The notes under the pieces are model-generated. The model searched no databases. It was not told where the DNA came from and saw only the letters and a program-made list of their open reading frames with translations. A stretch of DNA of 64,000 nt from Inia geoffrensis (lineage: Eukaryota > Chordata > Mammalia > Artiodactyla > Iniidae), in contig CM070908.1 of the NCBI GenBank assembly GCA_036417435.1, positions 50,935,090 to 50,999,089 of the forward strand, in the 5' to 3' direction. Of this stretch, positions 25,328 to 35,655 are shown in pieces (position 1 is the first letter of the stretch; each line of letters begins with the position of its first letter). Both the position numbers and the translations under genes were made by a program.

Positions 25328-25822
25328 GGGCACAAGACCAGCAATGAGACAGAACATAAGACAGAAGACACACAACAGAGACCCTAAAGGGATCAGATCA
25401 GTGCTGCGAAGGGCACAAGACCAGCAATGAGACAGAACATAAGACAGAAGACACACAACAGAGACCCTAAAGGGATCAGATCAGTGCTGCGAAGGGCACA
25501 AGACCAGCAATGAGACAGAACATAAGACAGAAGACACACAACAGAGACCCTAAAGGGATCAGATCAGTGCTGCGAAGGGCACAAGACCAGCAATGAGACA
25601 GAACATAAGACAGAAGACACACAACAGAGACCAGATAAAGAGATCAGATCAGTGCTGCAAAGGGCACAAGACCAGCAATGAGACAGAACATAAGACAGAA
25701 GACACACAACAGAGACCCTAAAGGGATCAGATCAGTGCTGCAAAGGGCACAAGACCAGCAATGAGACAGAACATAAGACAGAAGACACACAACAGAGACC
25801 AGATAAAGAGATCAGATCAGTG
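25328..25822 (+). repeat. Minisatellite, about six units of 83-85 bp
   Basis: Units start with gggcacaagaccagcaatga at 25328, 25411, 25494, 25577, 25662 and 25745 (periods 83, 83, 83, 85, 83). Units are nearly identical. The only variants I see are gcaaa/gcgaa before the unit start and a block switch between ccctaaagg (units 1, 2, 3, 5) and ccagataaaga (units 4, 6). 83 is not a multiple of three and the units carry stops, so it is not coding. Near-identity suggests recent expansion and possible length polymorphism. Confidence 0.95.
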
Positions 25823-26284
25823 GGACAGAAACAATAAACAGTGACAGAAGTAAAGAAACACTGCCCAAGCGGAAGAGAGGGCTTTGGGTTCTGCTGAAAC
25901 AGCCCACCTCAGTCCAGCAAAACCAATGGGAAAAGACTCACATCTAGACACAGCTTGGCGATATTTTCTTAAGCTTTTTCTCACTGAAATTTCAAACACA
26001 TACAAAACTAGAGTAGTATAATGACTGCCTGGCTCATGAAGTTTGGCAACATTTTTTAATTAAAAAAAAAATCATGAGAAAAAATTTTCCAAGCATTTAG
26101 ACAGAAAAGTTAGACCTGCCCTAAAGGAAAAAAGAAATCAAGCTAGTCTTGGATTTCGCTGCAACACTAAACACCAGAAGGTGAGTAGATGAAGAGAATA
26201 ATGAAAATAAAAGTCTACAGATTTGAAGGTGGGTGCGGGGCTGGGGGGAGAATGCTTATCTTCAGACAAATTATCTTTCCTCTG

Positions 26285-26515
26285 CCAAAAAGAGTCAGCA
26301 GTTACTGAGCTCTTGCTAGGTGCCAAGGACTACCACATAAAATCTACGTGCGTGAACTCATCTAATCCTAATGACGACCCATGGGTAGGTCCTATTATTA
26401 TGTCCCCTTGACAGGTAAAGAAATAAAAAGGCACAAGAGCTGGGGTAAGTGTCAGGGTACAAGGGAGATGAAAACCCAGGCCACCTGGCTCCAGAGCCCA
26501 GACTCTTAAACTCTG
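26285..26515 (-). mobile_element. MIR SINE
   Basis: 'tactgagctcttgctaggtg', 'gtaggtcctattattatgtc' and 'aggccacctggctccagagc' give the reverse-complement MIR from tail to head, nearly complete but diverged. Confidence 0.7.
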
Positions 26516-27460
26516 CACTCTATGTCTTCTGAGCAGCGCTGCAGAGACTCAGAAAATATTCTACCTTCTGGGAGAAAAAACGACTTGAGGACATATCCCA
26601 ATACATGAAGAAAGGAAGCAGAATTAAGAAATCAAGACTGGTGAAGTTGTATAAAAGGATCGGCAGTGAGCAATGAACCCAGTTGAACATAGAGCTGAGC
26701 AAGGCTGGGACTCAGGGGAGGTAAAAAGACACTTGCCCGGGGGAAGATTTAAAGAGGCGCCAAAACACTCAGTAGTCAAGATATATGACATGTTCACGCA
26801 ATGTTTTTTAAATCAAAATTAATGCCAAAACAAAAAATGTCTTAAAGGACTCAGTCTCACCTGCCTCACACGATCTAATCCTGTTTTTATTTAAGGTTTT
26901 GATATTTTGTTCATCCTGGATTTTTTGCATTAATTTTGGTTTAAAAATATTGCATTAAAATAGCATTTACCTTAATTACTTTGGCACCCTTAAATGTGTG
27001 CTCACGGTGGGTGCCTCATTTCATTCCATCCTGTCCCAGTCCTAGAACTGAATTTAAATACTGTTTACAAACATGATTACACAACTATGAAGTTAAAATT
27101 CTTTTAAAGAGATTTAATCATTATCACACATTATTAAGTATTCAATTAATATTTAAATACTAATAACAATAGCTCCCATATTATATTACCAAAAATTGGG
27201 AAGTCTATCTGAGAAACAAAGGAAGTTAAAGTATTCTAAGTCTTCAGCACTAAAGGAGAGAGTGAAGACACAGTGTCATTCTTGATTTTGATGATTAGAA
27301 AAACACAAGTTAAGGAATGCTTATGAACAATGCAATGTAACTACTACTAGAATTTATGTACATATTTTTTCCCAAAACACTAAAGAAAAGGGAATACAAT
27401 CTGTGTAGCAAAATAAGGGGAAACAAGAAAAGCAGCATAGAAACATGAAAACAAGAAGCA
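26516..27460. other. AT-rich unassigned intronic sequence
   Basis: No gene or nameable repeat. 26800-27250 is strongly AT-rich with short A/T runs. Confidence 0.3.
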
Positions 27461-27469
27461 TAACAGAGG

Positions 27470-27761
27470 GACTTCCCTGGTGGCGCAGTGGTTAAGAATG
27501 CAGGGGACACGTGTTCGAGCCCTGGTCCGGGAAGATCCCACATGCCACGGAGCAACTAAGCCCGCGCGCCACAACTACTGAAGCCCGCTCTCCACACCTA
27601 CTGAAGCCTGCACGCCTAGAGCCCATGCTCCACAACAAGAGAAGCCACCACGATGAGAAGCGCACACACCACAACGAAGAGTACCCCCACTCGCTGCAAG
27701 TAGAGAAAGACCCAACGCAGCCAAAAATAAATAAATAAATTTATTTTTTTTAAAAAAAGTG
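27470..27761 (+). mobile_element. Long CHR-type SINE (about 290 bp)
   Basis: Begins 'gacttccctggtggcgcagt', continues through the extra 3' module 'ctgaagcccgctctccacac', 'caagagaagccaccacgatg' and 'gaaagacccaacgcagccaa', and ends in aaataaataaat. Flanked by taacagagg (27461-27469) and taacaggga (27762-27770), an imperfect TSD. Older than the short copies, judging by divergence. Confidence 0.88.
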
Positions 27762-27770
27762 TAACAGGGA

Positions 27771-30470
27771 CCGACAGAAAAACAACCACCAGTGTAAGGG
27801 AAAAAATAAATGGACTGCGTTCTTCTTTTGAAAGATAGATTCTCAAGATGGTGTCATAAAACAAAATGCAAGTCTCAACCATATTTCACTAATCGGAAGA
27901 CACACCAGTTTTCACATTTTAACAACTCTGAAGTTGGAGTTCATCTTACACTCAATGGCGTGTCATAGTTTAATTGGCAGCTTTTTCTTAGTGGCACAAA
28001 GGCTAACGGTGTGTGTTACTGTTGATGTGTTTGACAGGTGAGAAAACATGCCTCACTTATAGAAAGTGACTCAGAAGATCACAAACACACCAGCAAGTAC
28101 AAATGCAAAGAGGACTGGGATCTAATACTACCATGTGGCTGCTGACTGGTGGTCTATCAGGTAACTGCATGTTAATTACCTTCCACTTGCTGGTCCACCT
28201 TAACCTTTGTGAGCAGGAGACCAACAAAGGTGATCCAACAGAAGAGAGGAGGAAGACAAAGGATCGGATGTCCACCAAATGGCAAACCCAGTCCTTAAAC
28301 CAGGCTTTGACACACGCCTGCATCTCCTCACACAACATGCTTAAGTAGATAGAAGAATGCCAGGAAGAAGGAAGAAAAGGGTTTCTGGTTCCCTGAACCA
28401 GCCAGAAGCAGAAAGAAAGCTACAGAAGATCTAACTGTGGGCTTCAAGGTTTGACCGTGGAACTGTCTTACTCTGTCCTTAGCCTCGGTTTACACCCTGC
28501 TTGAGTGCTGGGAGCTGCAGTGCCCGTGCCAGGGCTGTGACACCTCTGCTCAGAGGCCAGTGATAGGTGAAGGTCCCTGGAAGGTCCCCTGCCTCTTCCT
28601 GTAACACAGTGAATTCACGCCTCCCAGGTTCAGCCAACCTGAGAGGGTTTTTCCCAAATGGAATAAGACTGACATTTACAAACGTGGGAAAAACATAAGG
28701 CATATTTATGATGAAAAGCTGGGATGTTAGGATCTAACTGCTTTCTTTACGGAGGGGCTGCCACTCAAACAATCTGTTTATACAGTTGTAAAAAAAAAAA
28801 AAACAACTACCATCTGAAATAGTCTGCAATGCTAGCTTTTCCATTTTCTCCATATGCTGTTTACTGAAGGAATCGTCACATTTCTATCTTGGCTCTTAAT
28901 CACAAAATAAGGGAAGGTGACTTATGTGGGACTCATTTTCACCAGAAGCAGCAGGTATTGCGAAAGAAGGTACAAGAGACAGAGAAAAGCAAAGAGAGCC
29001 TCTGAGAGGGGAAAAGAGATGGAGGTTGAGAATCCGAAGCTGTTACTGGAAAAAAGCAAAACGGAGCAACGGGCCAGAAAAGCCAAGAACAGTACCTATA
29101 ATAATAGTGTCACCTATTTGACCCTTTTGGCCAAACCCTAAAATAGGAGGAACCAACGCAACTGGCTTATTAACTGACAAACCCCACAAATCTTAAAAGA
29201 GAATGAAAAAGTCATTGGAAGGGCAAGTTAAGAAGCACATATTAAATTCCGCTCCGGTTCTCCTCTCTTCAATTACACTTGTGTTGATCTCTGGCCCTGA
29301 TTTATGTCCAAGGGCGTGGGCATCATCCGGCTATTCCCTGAGGCTCTGGCCATCCTCGCTCCAGCAGCTCTGACCCCAGTGTTCTCTCCCAACGTGCCCT
29401 GCACCCACCATTCGTTGGTACTCAGCTCTGACCTCGCACTAGAACGTGCTGGTCTGGTCACAGGTGTCTGCACTGACTTTGAAGCAAGTTCTCTGCATCA
29501 AGGGTGCAACTGAGGAACGACCCAGAAGCACAGGCAGCAGAGACTACTCTGCCCCCCACCACTTTAAGGTTCCAGAACCCCCCTCAAGCCCAGATTCCCA
29601 AGCAGCCCAGCCATCTCTGGAGCAGCCCTGCCTGCCTCTCCACGTAAAATCAGAGGTGCACATCTAGACTCAGGAAACCAGATGCCCACCTGCCCCACCC
29701 CGTCAATCAACTGCCTCCATCAAGATGCTGGAGGAGATCTAGTCAACAGGACAGAGGAGAGCTGCATAACACAAGCCCTGACCAAAAAGCCAAGTTACTT
29801 TATTAATTTTAGCTACAAACCTCTTCATAAACAGAAGTTAAATGAAGCATTTCAGTCCCGCTTATCTTAGAGGTAACATCAGAGACAGCCCCAGAGCCTG
29901 AAATGCATAGGTGGGAGCAGGTGAACGCTCAAGTAATTCTGGACCTTGGTCCAGTTGCTCTGCATGTTTGCAATAAAATCAGGGATCAGGGAGCAACATT
30001 TGCAGACAAAGGCTCCAGAGCCGACACATTCCCCAGAAGATGGAATGAGAGGCTACAGGAGATGAAATGCTGCAAGATCACAAATTAATTTTTGATTCTG
30101 AAGAGAGGCAGAAGGAAAAAAATCAGTTCAGGGGTCAGAAAGCATAGAAATTTCAAGAACAATGCCCATGGATACCGGCTGTGCTGGGGGATCTGCAACC
30201 CCCTCCGCAGGCCCCTTGAACATCTAGAGGAAACCCCGCCTGGCACTCCTTGGATATAACCATTATGTTTTTATCAGCAGGAGGAGTCAGTCTGCTACAG
30301 CCACTATCAGCCTCAAGAGCCCTGAGATTCTAAACAAACACATTTTGTGGTGACACTCCCACGGTTGTCAGATTCTCTTATTCTGCTAGCTTGAGAGTCT
30401 GGAAATCCATTTTAACTGCAGGCAATGGTGATGCTTTGGATGCAGGAAGTAATTCCATTTCTTCCCCCAA
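27771..30470. other. Unique intronic sequence without recognised gene
   Basis: About 2.7 kb in which I recognise no repeat of note apart from an A13-16 run near 28789-28804 and a purine-rich patch at 28965-29095. The K/R/E-rich frames over that patch (28917-29141) follow from base composition. No splice-bounded frame resembling ORP10 is visible. Confidence 0.35.
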
Positions 30471-30483
30471 ATGTGTGGCACAG

Positions 30484-30503
30484 CTTTCTTTCTTTCTTTC
30501 TTT

Positions 30504-30555
<52 letters not shown>

Positions 30556-30604
30556 TTCTCCCTTCCTTCCTTCTTTTCCTTCCTTCCCTCCTTCCTTTCT
30601 CTCT
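30484..30604 (-). repeat. (TTTC)n / (TTCC)n tract, expanded SINE tail
   Basis: About 75 bases of nearly pure cttt units (30484-30557), then mixed ccttcctt units to about 30600. It lies exactly where the poly(A) tail of the adjacent inverted SINE should be and directly after the TSD, so it arose by tail expansion. Confidence 0.9.
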
Positions 30605-30918
30605 TTATTTAGGCTGTGTTGGGTCTCTGTTGCTGTGAGCGGGCTTTTCTCTAGTTGTGGCTAGCGGGGGCTACTCTTCCTTGCGGTGCACAGGCTTCTC
30701 ATTGTAGTGGCTTCTCTTGTTGCAGAGCACTGGCTCTAGGCACGCGGGCTTCAGTAGTTGTGGCATGTGGGCTCAGTAGTCGTGGTTCGTGGGTTCTAGA
30801 GTGCAGGCTCAGTAGTTGTGGCACACGGGCTTAGTTGCTCCATGGCATGTGGGATCTTCCCAGACCAGGGATCGAACCCGTGTCTCCTGCATTGGCAAGT
30901 GGATTCTTAACCACTGCA
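30484..30918 (-). mobile_element. Long CHR-type SINE, inverted, with microsatellite tail
   Basis: From 'tttatttaggctgtgttggg' (tail side) to 'ggattcttaaccactgc' (head side), the reverse complement of the same long family as 27470-27761. TSD tgtggcacag at 30474-30483 and 30919-30928. Confidence 0.9.
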
Positions 30919-31088
30919 TGTGGCACAGATTTAAAAGACACATGCAGAATGTTTTAAAACCTAAGGGGTTGTGTTATATGGAATGTAACTTTGGGAAGGG
31001 TTAAGAAGACGAAACAAAATAACTCTTACGATGCTTCATGCTCTATTCTCCAACCTTCAGCCAAGTTCTTTGGTAAAAATGGCTAAAA

Positions 31089-31266
31089 ACACACGGAGAT
31101 CAGCTTGGTGCTTTGTGACCACCTAGAGGGGTGGGATAGGGTGGGTGAGAGGGAGACGCAAGAGGGAGGGGATATGGAGATATATGTATAGCTGACTCAC
31201 TTTGTTATACAGCAGAAACTAACACACCACTGTAAGGCAGTTATGCTCCAATAAAGATGTTAAAAA
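31089..31266 (+). mobile_element. Very short L1 3' end with TSD
   Basis: 'gagatcagcttggtgctttg' through 'ccaataaagatgtt' and poly(A): only the last 178 bases of an L1, the same subfamily tail as 54985. A perfect TSD, aaaaatggctaaaa, lies at 31075-31088 and 31267-31280. Confidence 0.9.
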
Positions 31267-31280
31267 AAAAATGGCTAAAA

Positions 31281-32394
31281 GGAAGGGAGGATGGACAGAC
31301 GGGGCCGGGCCAGCGGTGGGACAGTGAAGAGCTGCAGAAGGCAGCATGGTGGGTGGCACAGTGTCGGTGACACTGCTCGGTCTCCCCCTCCTCCCACCCC
31401 AATAGTCCTCATTTCCACCTGTCACCACACCTGAAATTCCACCGCGAGCTTTGTCCCTCCAGGCCCTTAAAAACCCCAGAGACACAATGAAAATCAGGAA
31501 CAAAAACGAGAAATTTGCTAGAAAGCCACCCTGAAGAAAGATGTAAGGGATGAATTTTAGGAATGAGAAAATGGGTCAAGATTCTATCCACTCATTCTCG
31601 GAATGAGCCTGTTCGGTCGCAGAGGCTGGACACACAATCTGGTGTGAGAGGGATCCTAGGAACCTTGAGAAGCATCCGGTCTAACACTGATTTGTGCCCA
31701 AGCCCCGACACACTCACCGAGGCTCCATCCAGATCGGGAGAAGGCAGGGAGTCTCGGCATCAGAGTCCCACTTTTCAAGTGGAGGAGGAAGAAGGAAGGA
31801 GAAAAGCAGATTGGGTGCCTCCACTCTGTGCCTCGACACACATGACCCTCCCGGCCTGTATCCTGTACCTGAATGTTTTTCTGTTTGTTACAGAGGACAT
31901 TGGTGGAGCCACCAGCAAAATTTAGTACGGTCTGCAGATTAGGAAGAGGATTGTATTCATCTTAATTTACTGATTTTGACCACTGCGCTGTTATTACATA
32001 GGAGAGTGTCCTTTTTTTTTTTTTCCTTCTTTTAAGGAAATTTACACTGAGGTATATAAGAGTAAAGATATAAATCAAGTCTGCAACTTACTCTTAAGTG
32101 GTTAGAATATTATAATAGGCTTATAGATACAGACAGGAGATAATGAAGCAAATGTCATAAAATGTTGGCATTCAGAGTATTTGGAGATATGAGGATTTTT
32201 CATACTATGCTTGTTACTTTTCTAGACGTCTCAAATTATTTCCAAAAAAAAAGTAAAGAAAAGGAAGGTAGACCTGCCCTGAGAAAATTATGATGTGAGC
32301 AGGACAGTGTCCCTGGCCCCAGTTTGGAGAACCCAGAGTCCGCTGGGTGTCCCATTCTGGACTGAACAAAGGACCCCAGGCACCTGCCACAGTG
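31281..32394. other. Unique intronic sequence
   Basis: No gene seen. The 120-codon frame 31563-31925 has no recognisable protein. 31640-31720 has a faint match to an old MIR-like phrase. Confidence 0.3.
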
Positions 32395-32520
32395 GGAAGA
32401 GCCCACCTCTGGACGTGGCGCTGCCGTAGCTGGGTGGCCTCGGGCAGGTCATTTAACCCCTCTGAGCCTCAGCATCTCACCCACATGATGGGCATAATAA
32501 TATCTACTTGGTGAAGATTT
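32395..32520 (+). mobile_element. MIR SINE fragment
   Basis: 'gtagctgggtggcctcgggc', 'aggtcatttaacccctctga', 'gcctcagcatctcacccaca' is the MIR core in direct orientation. Confidence 0.7.
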
Positions 32521-33159
32521 CAGAAAATGTGTAGCAAAAGCCAAATGCTGACAGAATCAGAGGTTAGGACATGATGGTGGGTATTACAGAAAGAAACCCG
32601 AATTACCCTTATATGGTTTACTGTAGGAAACCAACATCCCCCTTTTAACCTTGGTGAAAGAGGAGGGCAAAGGCGACTTGCGTGAAGCGTGCAGTACAGA
32701 CTATCTGTCATAACCCAGCTATACTTTCCATCACCTAAACTGCCTCATTTCCCGTTAATTAATTGAACCCTGGGCAACAAAGCTCCATGAGGCTTCAATT
32801 CGTCTCTTATTTCTATTACTTTACAGTTCTATATGACATGACCAATCTCAAGCCATTTTCACCTTTATCATTTAATTTAATCTTCCCTAATATCTTCCTA
32901 TCTGCTTATCGATTAAACACTTCAAAAGAATTGGAGCATCTTAAGGGGGGTTATTATTATCTCTAGCTTCTTGACAAAGAACTGGAAATGCTTCTGCTAT
33001 GTATTCCAGAGAAATTCTCACACCGGGCCCTGAGGGGGCAGGAAAGAGATGGGGGAATCGGGTGTCCAGAGAGCAGGAGGTAAGGCGGGTGTCCATCAGA
33101 AGGTGTGGAGCCAAGCGTTGGGGGACGCACTCCACAGGCGCAGTTAGAAATAGTGGACT

Positions 33160-33368
33160 AGGGCTTCCCTGGTGGCGCAGTGGTTGAGAGTCCGCCTGCC
33201 GATGCGGAGGACGCAGGTTCGTGCCCCGGTCCGGGAAGATCCCACATGCCGCGGAGCGGCTGGGCCCGTGAGCCGTGGCCGCTGAGCCTGCGCGTCCGGA
33301 GCCTGTACTCCGCAACGGGAGAGGCCACAACAGTGAGAGGCCCGCGTACCGCAAAAAAAAAAAAGAAA
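33160..33368 (+). mobile_element. CHR SINE (short type), complete, 350 bp past an OSBPL10 splice donor
   Basis: 'gggcttccctggtggcgcag' to 'aggcccgcgtaccgc' and poly(A). TSD agaaatagtggact at 33146-33159 and 33369-33382. In the gene's transcript it would be read antisense, presenting a poly(U) followed by SINE complement within 360 bases of the 33725 donor. Confidence 0.93.
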
Positions 33369-33724
33369 AGAAATAGTGGACTGAAGGCTGCAGAGCAATG
33401 AGTCTTGCAAACACAACACTGAGTGCAAAATTCACAAACGGAATGCAACAGAGAACGGGGTGCCAGCACGTCTCAAAGTAGTTTCAGAGTATTCATGGAA
33501 ACACATTAAATTGTGCATAGGATGGCAACTGCTAATGGGTAAAACAGAAATAAAAATATAGCCCAAGCGAGGTGGGGAAGGAAGAAGGGGTAAATGGAGA
33601 AGCGCTTGGATAAAAGGCAAGATGGATGGATTTAAAGGAGGAAGGCGATGGCAGACAGACACACACATGCGTACATCGGAGAGCGCGCACTTGCAGCCCC
33701 GGGCGGGCCCCCCAGAGGTCTTAC

Positions 33725-33935
33725 CCGAGGCCCCGGGCCTGTGGCTGGGCTGACTGGCCTGGTGCAGGCTCTGCTGGAGCAGGCTCAGGCACTCCCCAAG
33801 GCAGCTGAGGGTGGCAGCAGAGGTAGCTTTCAGGAGCAGCAGGTCCTGGTCCAAGGCAGTGAGGGGTCCGGACCCCGGCAGAGACTCGATGGCATGCACC
33901 AGGTTCTTCTGCTGTCCCTCCACCTGGGTCATCAT
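33725..33935 (-). CDS. OSBPL10: OSBPL10 coding exon (linker after the PH domain, 70 codons + 1 nt)
   Basis: This 211-nt internal exon reads [12 protein letters not shown], then [15 protein letters not shown], then a leucine-rich helix-like stretch ending in [10 protein letters not shown], with one leftover G. That matches the segment of ORP10 following '...LHEVRE' in the linker between PH and lipid-transfer (ORD) domains. This linker carries the predicted helices used for pairing with ORP9. The acceptor on the minus strand is a pyrimidine-rich run ending 'cttcccgttccgcag', with its AG just above 33935. The donor is 'TCGG|GTAAGA', GT at 33723-33724. The exon enters in phase 0 and leaves in phase 1. 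The reading frame stays open past both splice sites, so the long 190-codon frame here (33432-34004) is mostly intron read-through and its first Met is not a start. Compared with my memory of human ORP10, a few residues differ (for example T for N at position 3); this should be checked against a reference. Confidence 0.93.
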
Positions 33936-34194
33936 CTGCGGAACGGGAAGACAGCGAGGAGGTGAGGGTCGAAGTCCTCTCTTCCACAGGCGGGGAGCCA
34001 GCACTTAAACCACCGGAGTGGATGAAAGTACGGGGGGAAGTGGTGAGAGACAGCGTCACCACCCAGACTGCCAGCAGCGTGGGAGACAGCTCGGAGGGTG
34101 CTCAGCGCACAGCACTCCTGGGATGATGCAGGCCTGGGTGAAATCTACCTGGGTCCATCCACACAAAGGCACGCCTCTAGAGCTCTGATCACAA

Positions 34195-34262
34195 GAGGGT
34201 TTTAGAACTTTAGAGCTGAAAGGGACCATCGGGGCCACCTGGGTGTATCGGTTTACAGATCT
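34195..34262 (-). mobile_element. Possible MIR-related fragment
   Basis: The phrase 'aactttagagctgaaaggga' followed by 'ccatcggggccacctggg' resembles the start of a widespread old SINE or L2-like element. Short and weak. Confidence 0.25.
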
Positions 34263-34729
34263 TCGGAAGGTAATAATAAATATTCTAAAAGTATAGAAGT
34301 CTTGTGACCAACTTTAAGGTCCTTGGACCACGGAAGGTTATCTGAGACGGTGGAAGCGTGTGGCTTTGCCTCAGAGCAAGGTTAATTCCATGCTTTCCTT
34401 CCAGCTGCAATCCATCCGTAACTCCCTGGCAGTCCTATTCGAAGTTCAAGAAATAGAAGTGACATCTGGGGCTGGCATTTGTGGGGGTGAGATCAGACCG
34501 AGGCCAGTGCTGACCCACTCTGACCCCAAAATGCTACAAGAGCCCGTGACTTCCTTAACACCGTGTGTAGGGTGACAGGAGGAGGAGAAAAACTGGGAGT
34601 TCTAGAGCCAGCCCTGCTCCATGGCTGAAGCTGTGGCAAACCAGTAACCCTGTGTTGTGGCCTGGCTTCAGTTCGTAAGCTATAGACAAGCAGTGTCTCC
34701 TTGGACAAATGAAGGTGAAAGGAACTCAA

Positions 34730-34950
34730 GAACTAGAAAAGGACTTCACTGGTGATCCTGTGAAGTTCATGCCCCTCCTGTTTTACAACTTATCTCGCTA
34801 AGCAAGATGATGAGCATAAACTGCATGGCAAACAAATAAACAGTCGAGCTGATACATGGAGGAACTAAAGCAGCCTGCCCAAGGTCACAGGGTCACAGGT
34901 CAGCATCAGAGGCAAGAGCCAACTCCTGTTCTCTGAACTCCGGTCCACAG
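34730..34950 (-). mobile_element. MIR-like SINE
   Basis: 'ggacttcactggtgatcctg', 'ctcctgttttacaactt', 'agcctgcccaaggtcacagg' and 'agagccaactcctgttctct' give a degraded reverse-complement MIR-type element. Confidence 0.5.
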
Positions 34951-35344
34951 TTCCTTAAGCATCCCTCACAAAAGCCATCCTTAATTTGAAGCAATCGCTC
35001 CTGCTTTGTCACTGTCACCCTAGGAGGATCCTTGTTACCATCAAGATGCCACCAGCTGGGAAGAAGCAATACTCTGTAAGGACTGCTGGACTTGGACACA
35101 AAACTCATCCCATGCTTGGGCTTATTTTTCTATTTTCTTTTGAAAGCAAATACCTGCTATTTCCTATCACTCTGTGTAGTCATCTCCTTAAAAAAAAAAA
35201 AAAAAAAAGCTCCCTCATTGCAATCCTACTTACCAAAATCGGTGCCCTTACTTCAAAAAGATTTTTAAAAATATCGACATTAAACATATTACATGCCCAT
35301 CCTCTGGCCATGTAAATTATTTTTTTGCAGATTACAGAGTTTAT

Positions 35345-35655
35345 ACCTACCCATTCTGGCTCTTAAAACAGTACCTGGGACATAATAGGAGCTCAATAAT
35401 AATTCATTTCTCTTTCAGGTCGTTGCTGAAGAGCTGCCTTCTCAGGAAAGCTTCCTGAACCACATAATTTAAAATCATATGTCCCACCAAAACCCTGGCA
35501 CTCCTGTGTTCCTTCCCAACTTATTTTTCTCCATAGCACTTACCATCTTCCAACCCAACTTGTAATTTACTTATTTCTTATGTTCATCTGTACTAGTGTG
35601 AAAGCAAGGACCATTCTATCTGTGCTGTTCACTGATGGATCTGTTGAAAGAATGA
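35345..35655 (+). mobile_element. L2 fragment
   Basis: 'gagctgccttctcaggaaag', 'ttccttcccaacttattttt', 'ccatagcacttaccatcttc' and 'gtgaaagcaaggaccattct' form a diverged L2 3' region. Confidence 0.6.

Noticed and set aside
25328..25822. Regular direct repeats suggestive of CRISPR
   Set aside because: Units are contiguous 83-85 bp without unique spacers, in mammalian DNA. It is a minisatellite.
28917..29141. K/R/E-rich 74-codon frame
   Set aside because: It overlays a purine-rich patch, has two overlapping frames of equal quality and no recognisable domain.
33432..34062. 190- and 113-codon frames taken as whole genes
   Set aside because: Only 33725-33935 of the first is ORP10. The rest runs past clear splice sites into intron, and the other frame is a shadow.
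34986..35315. 109-codon frame with M-P-P-A-G-K-K start
   Set aside because: No similarity to a known protein that I can recognise, and it ends in a poly(A)-derived lysine run.
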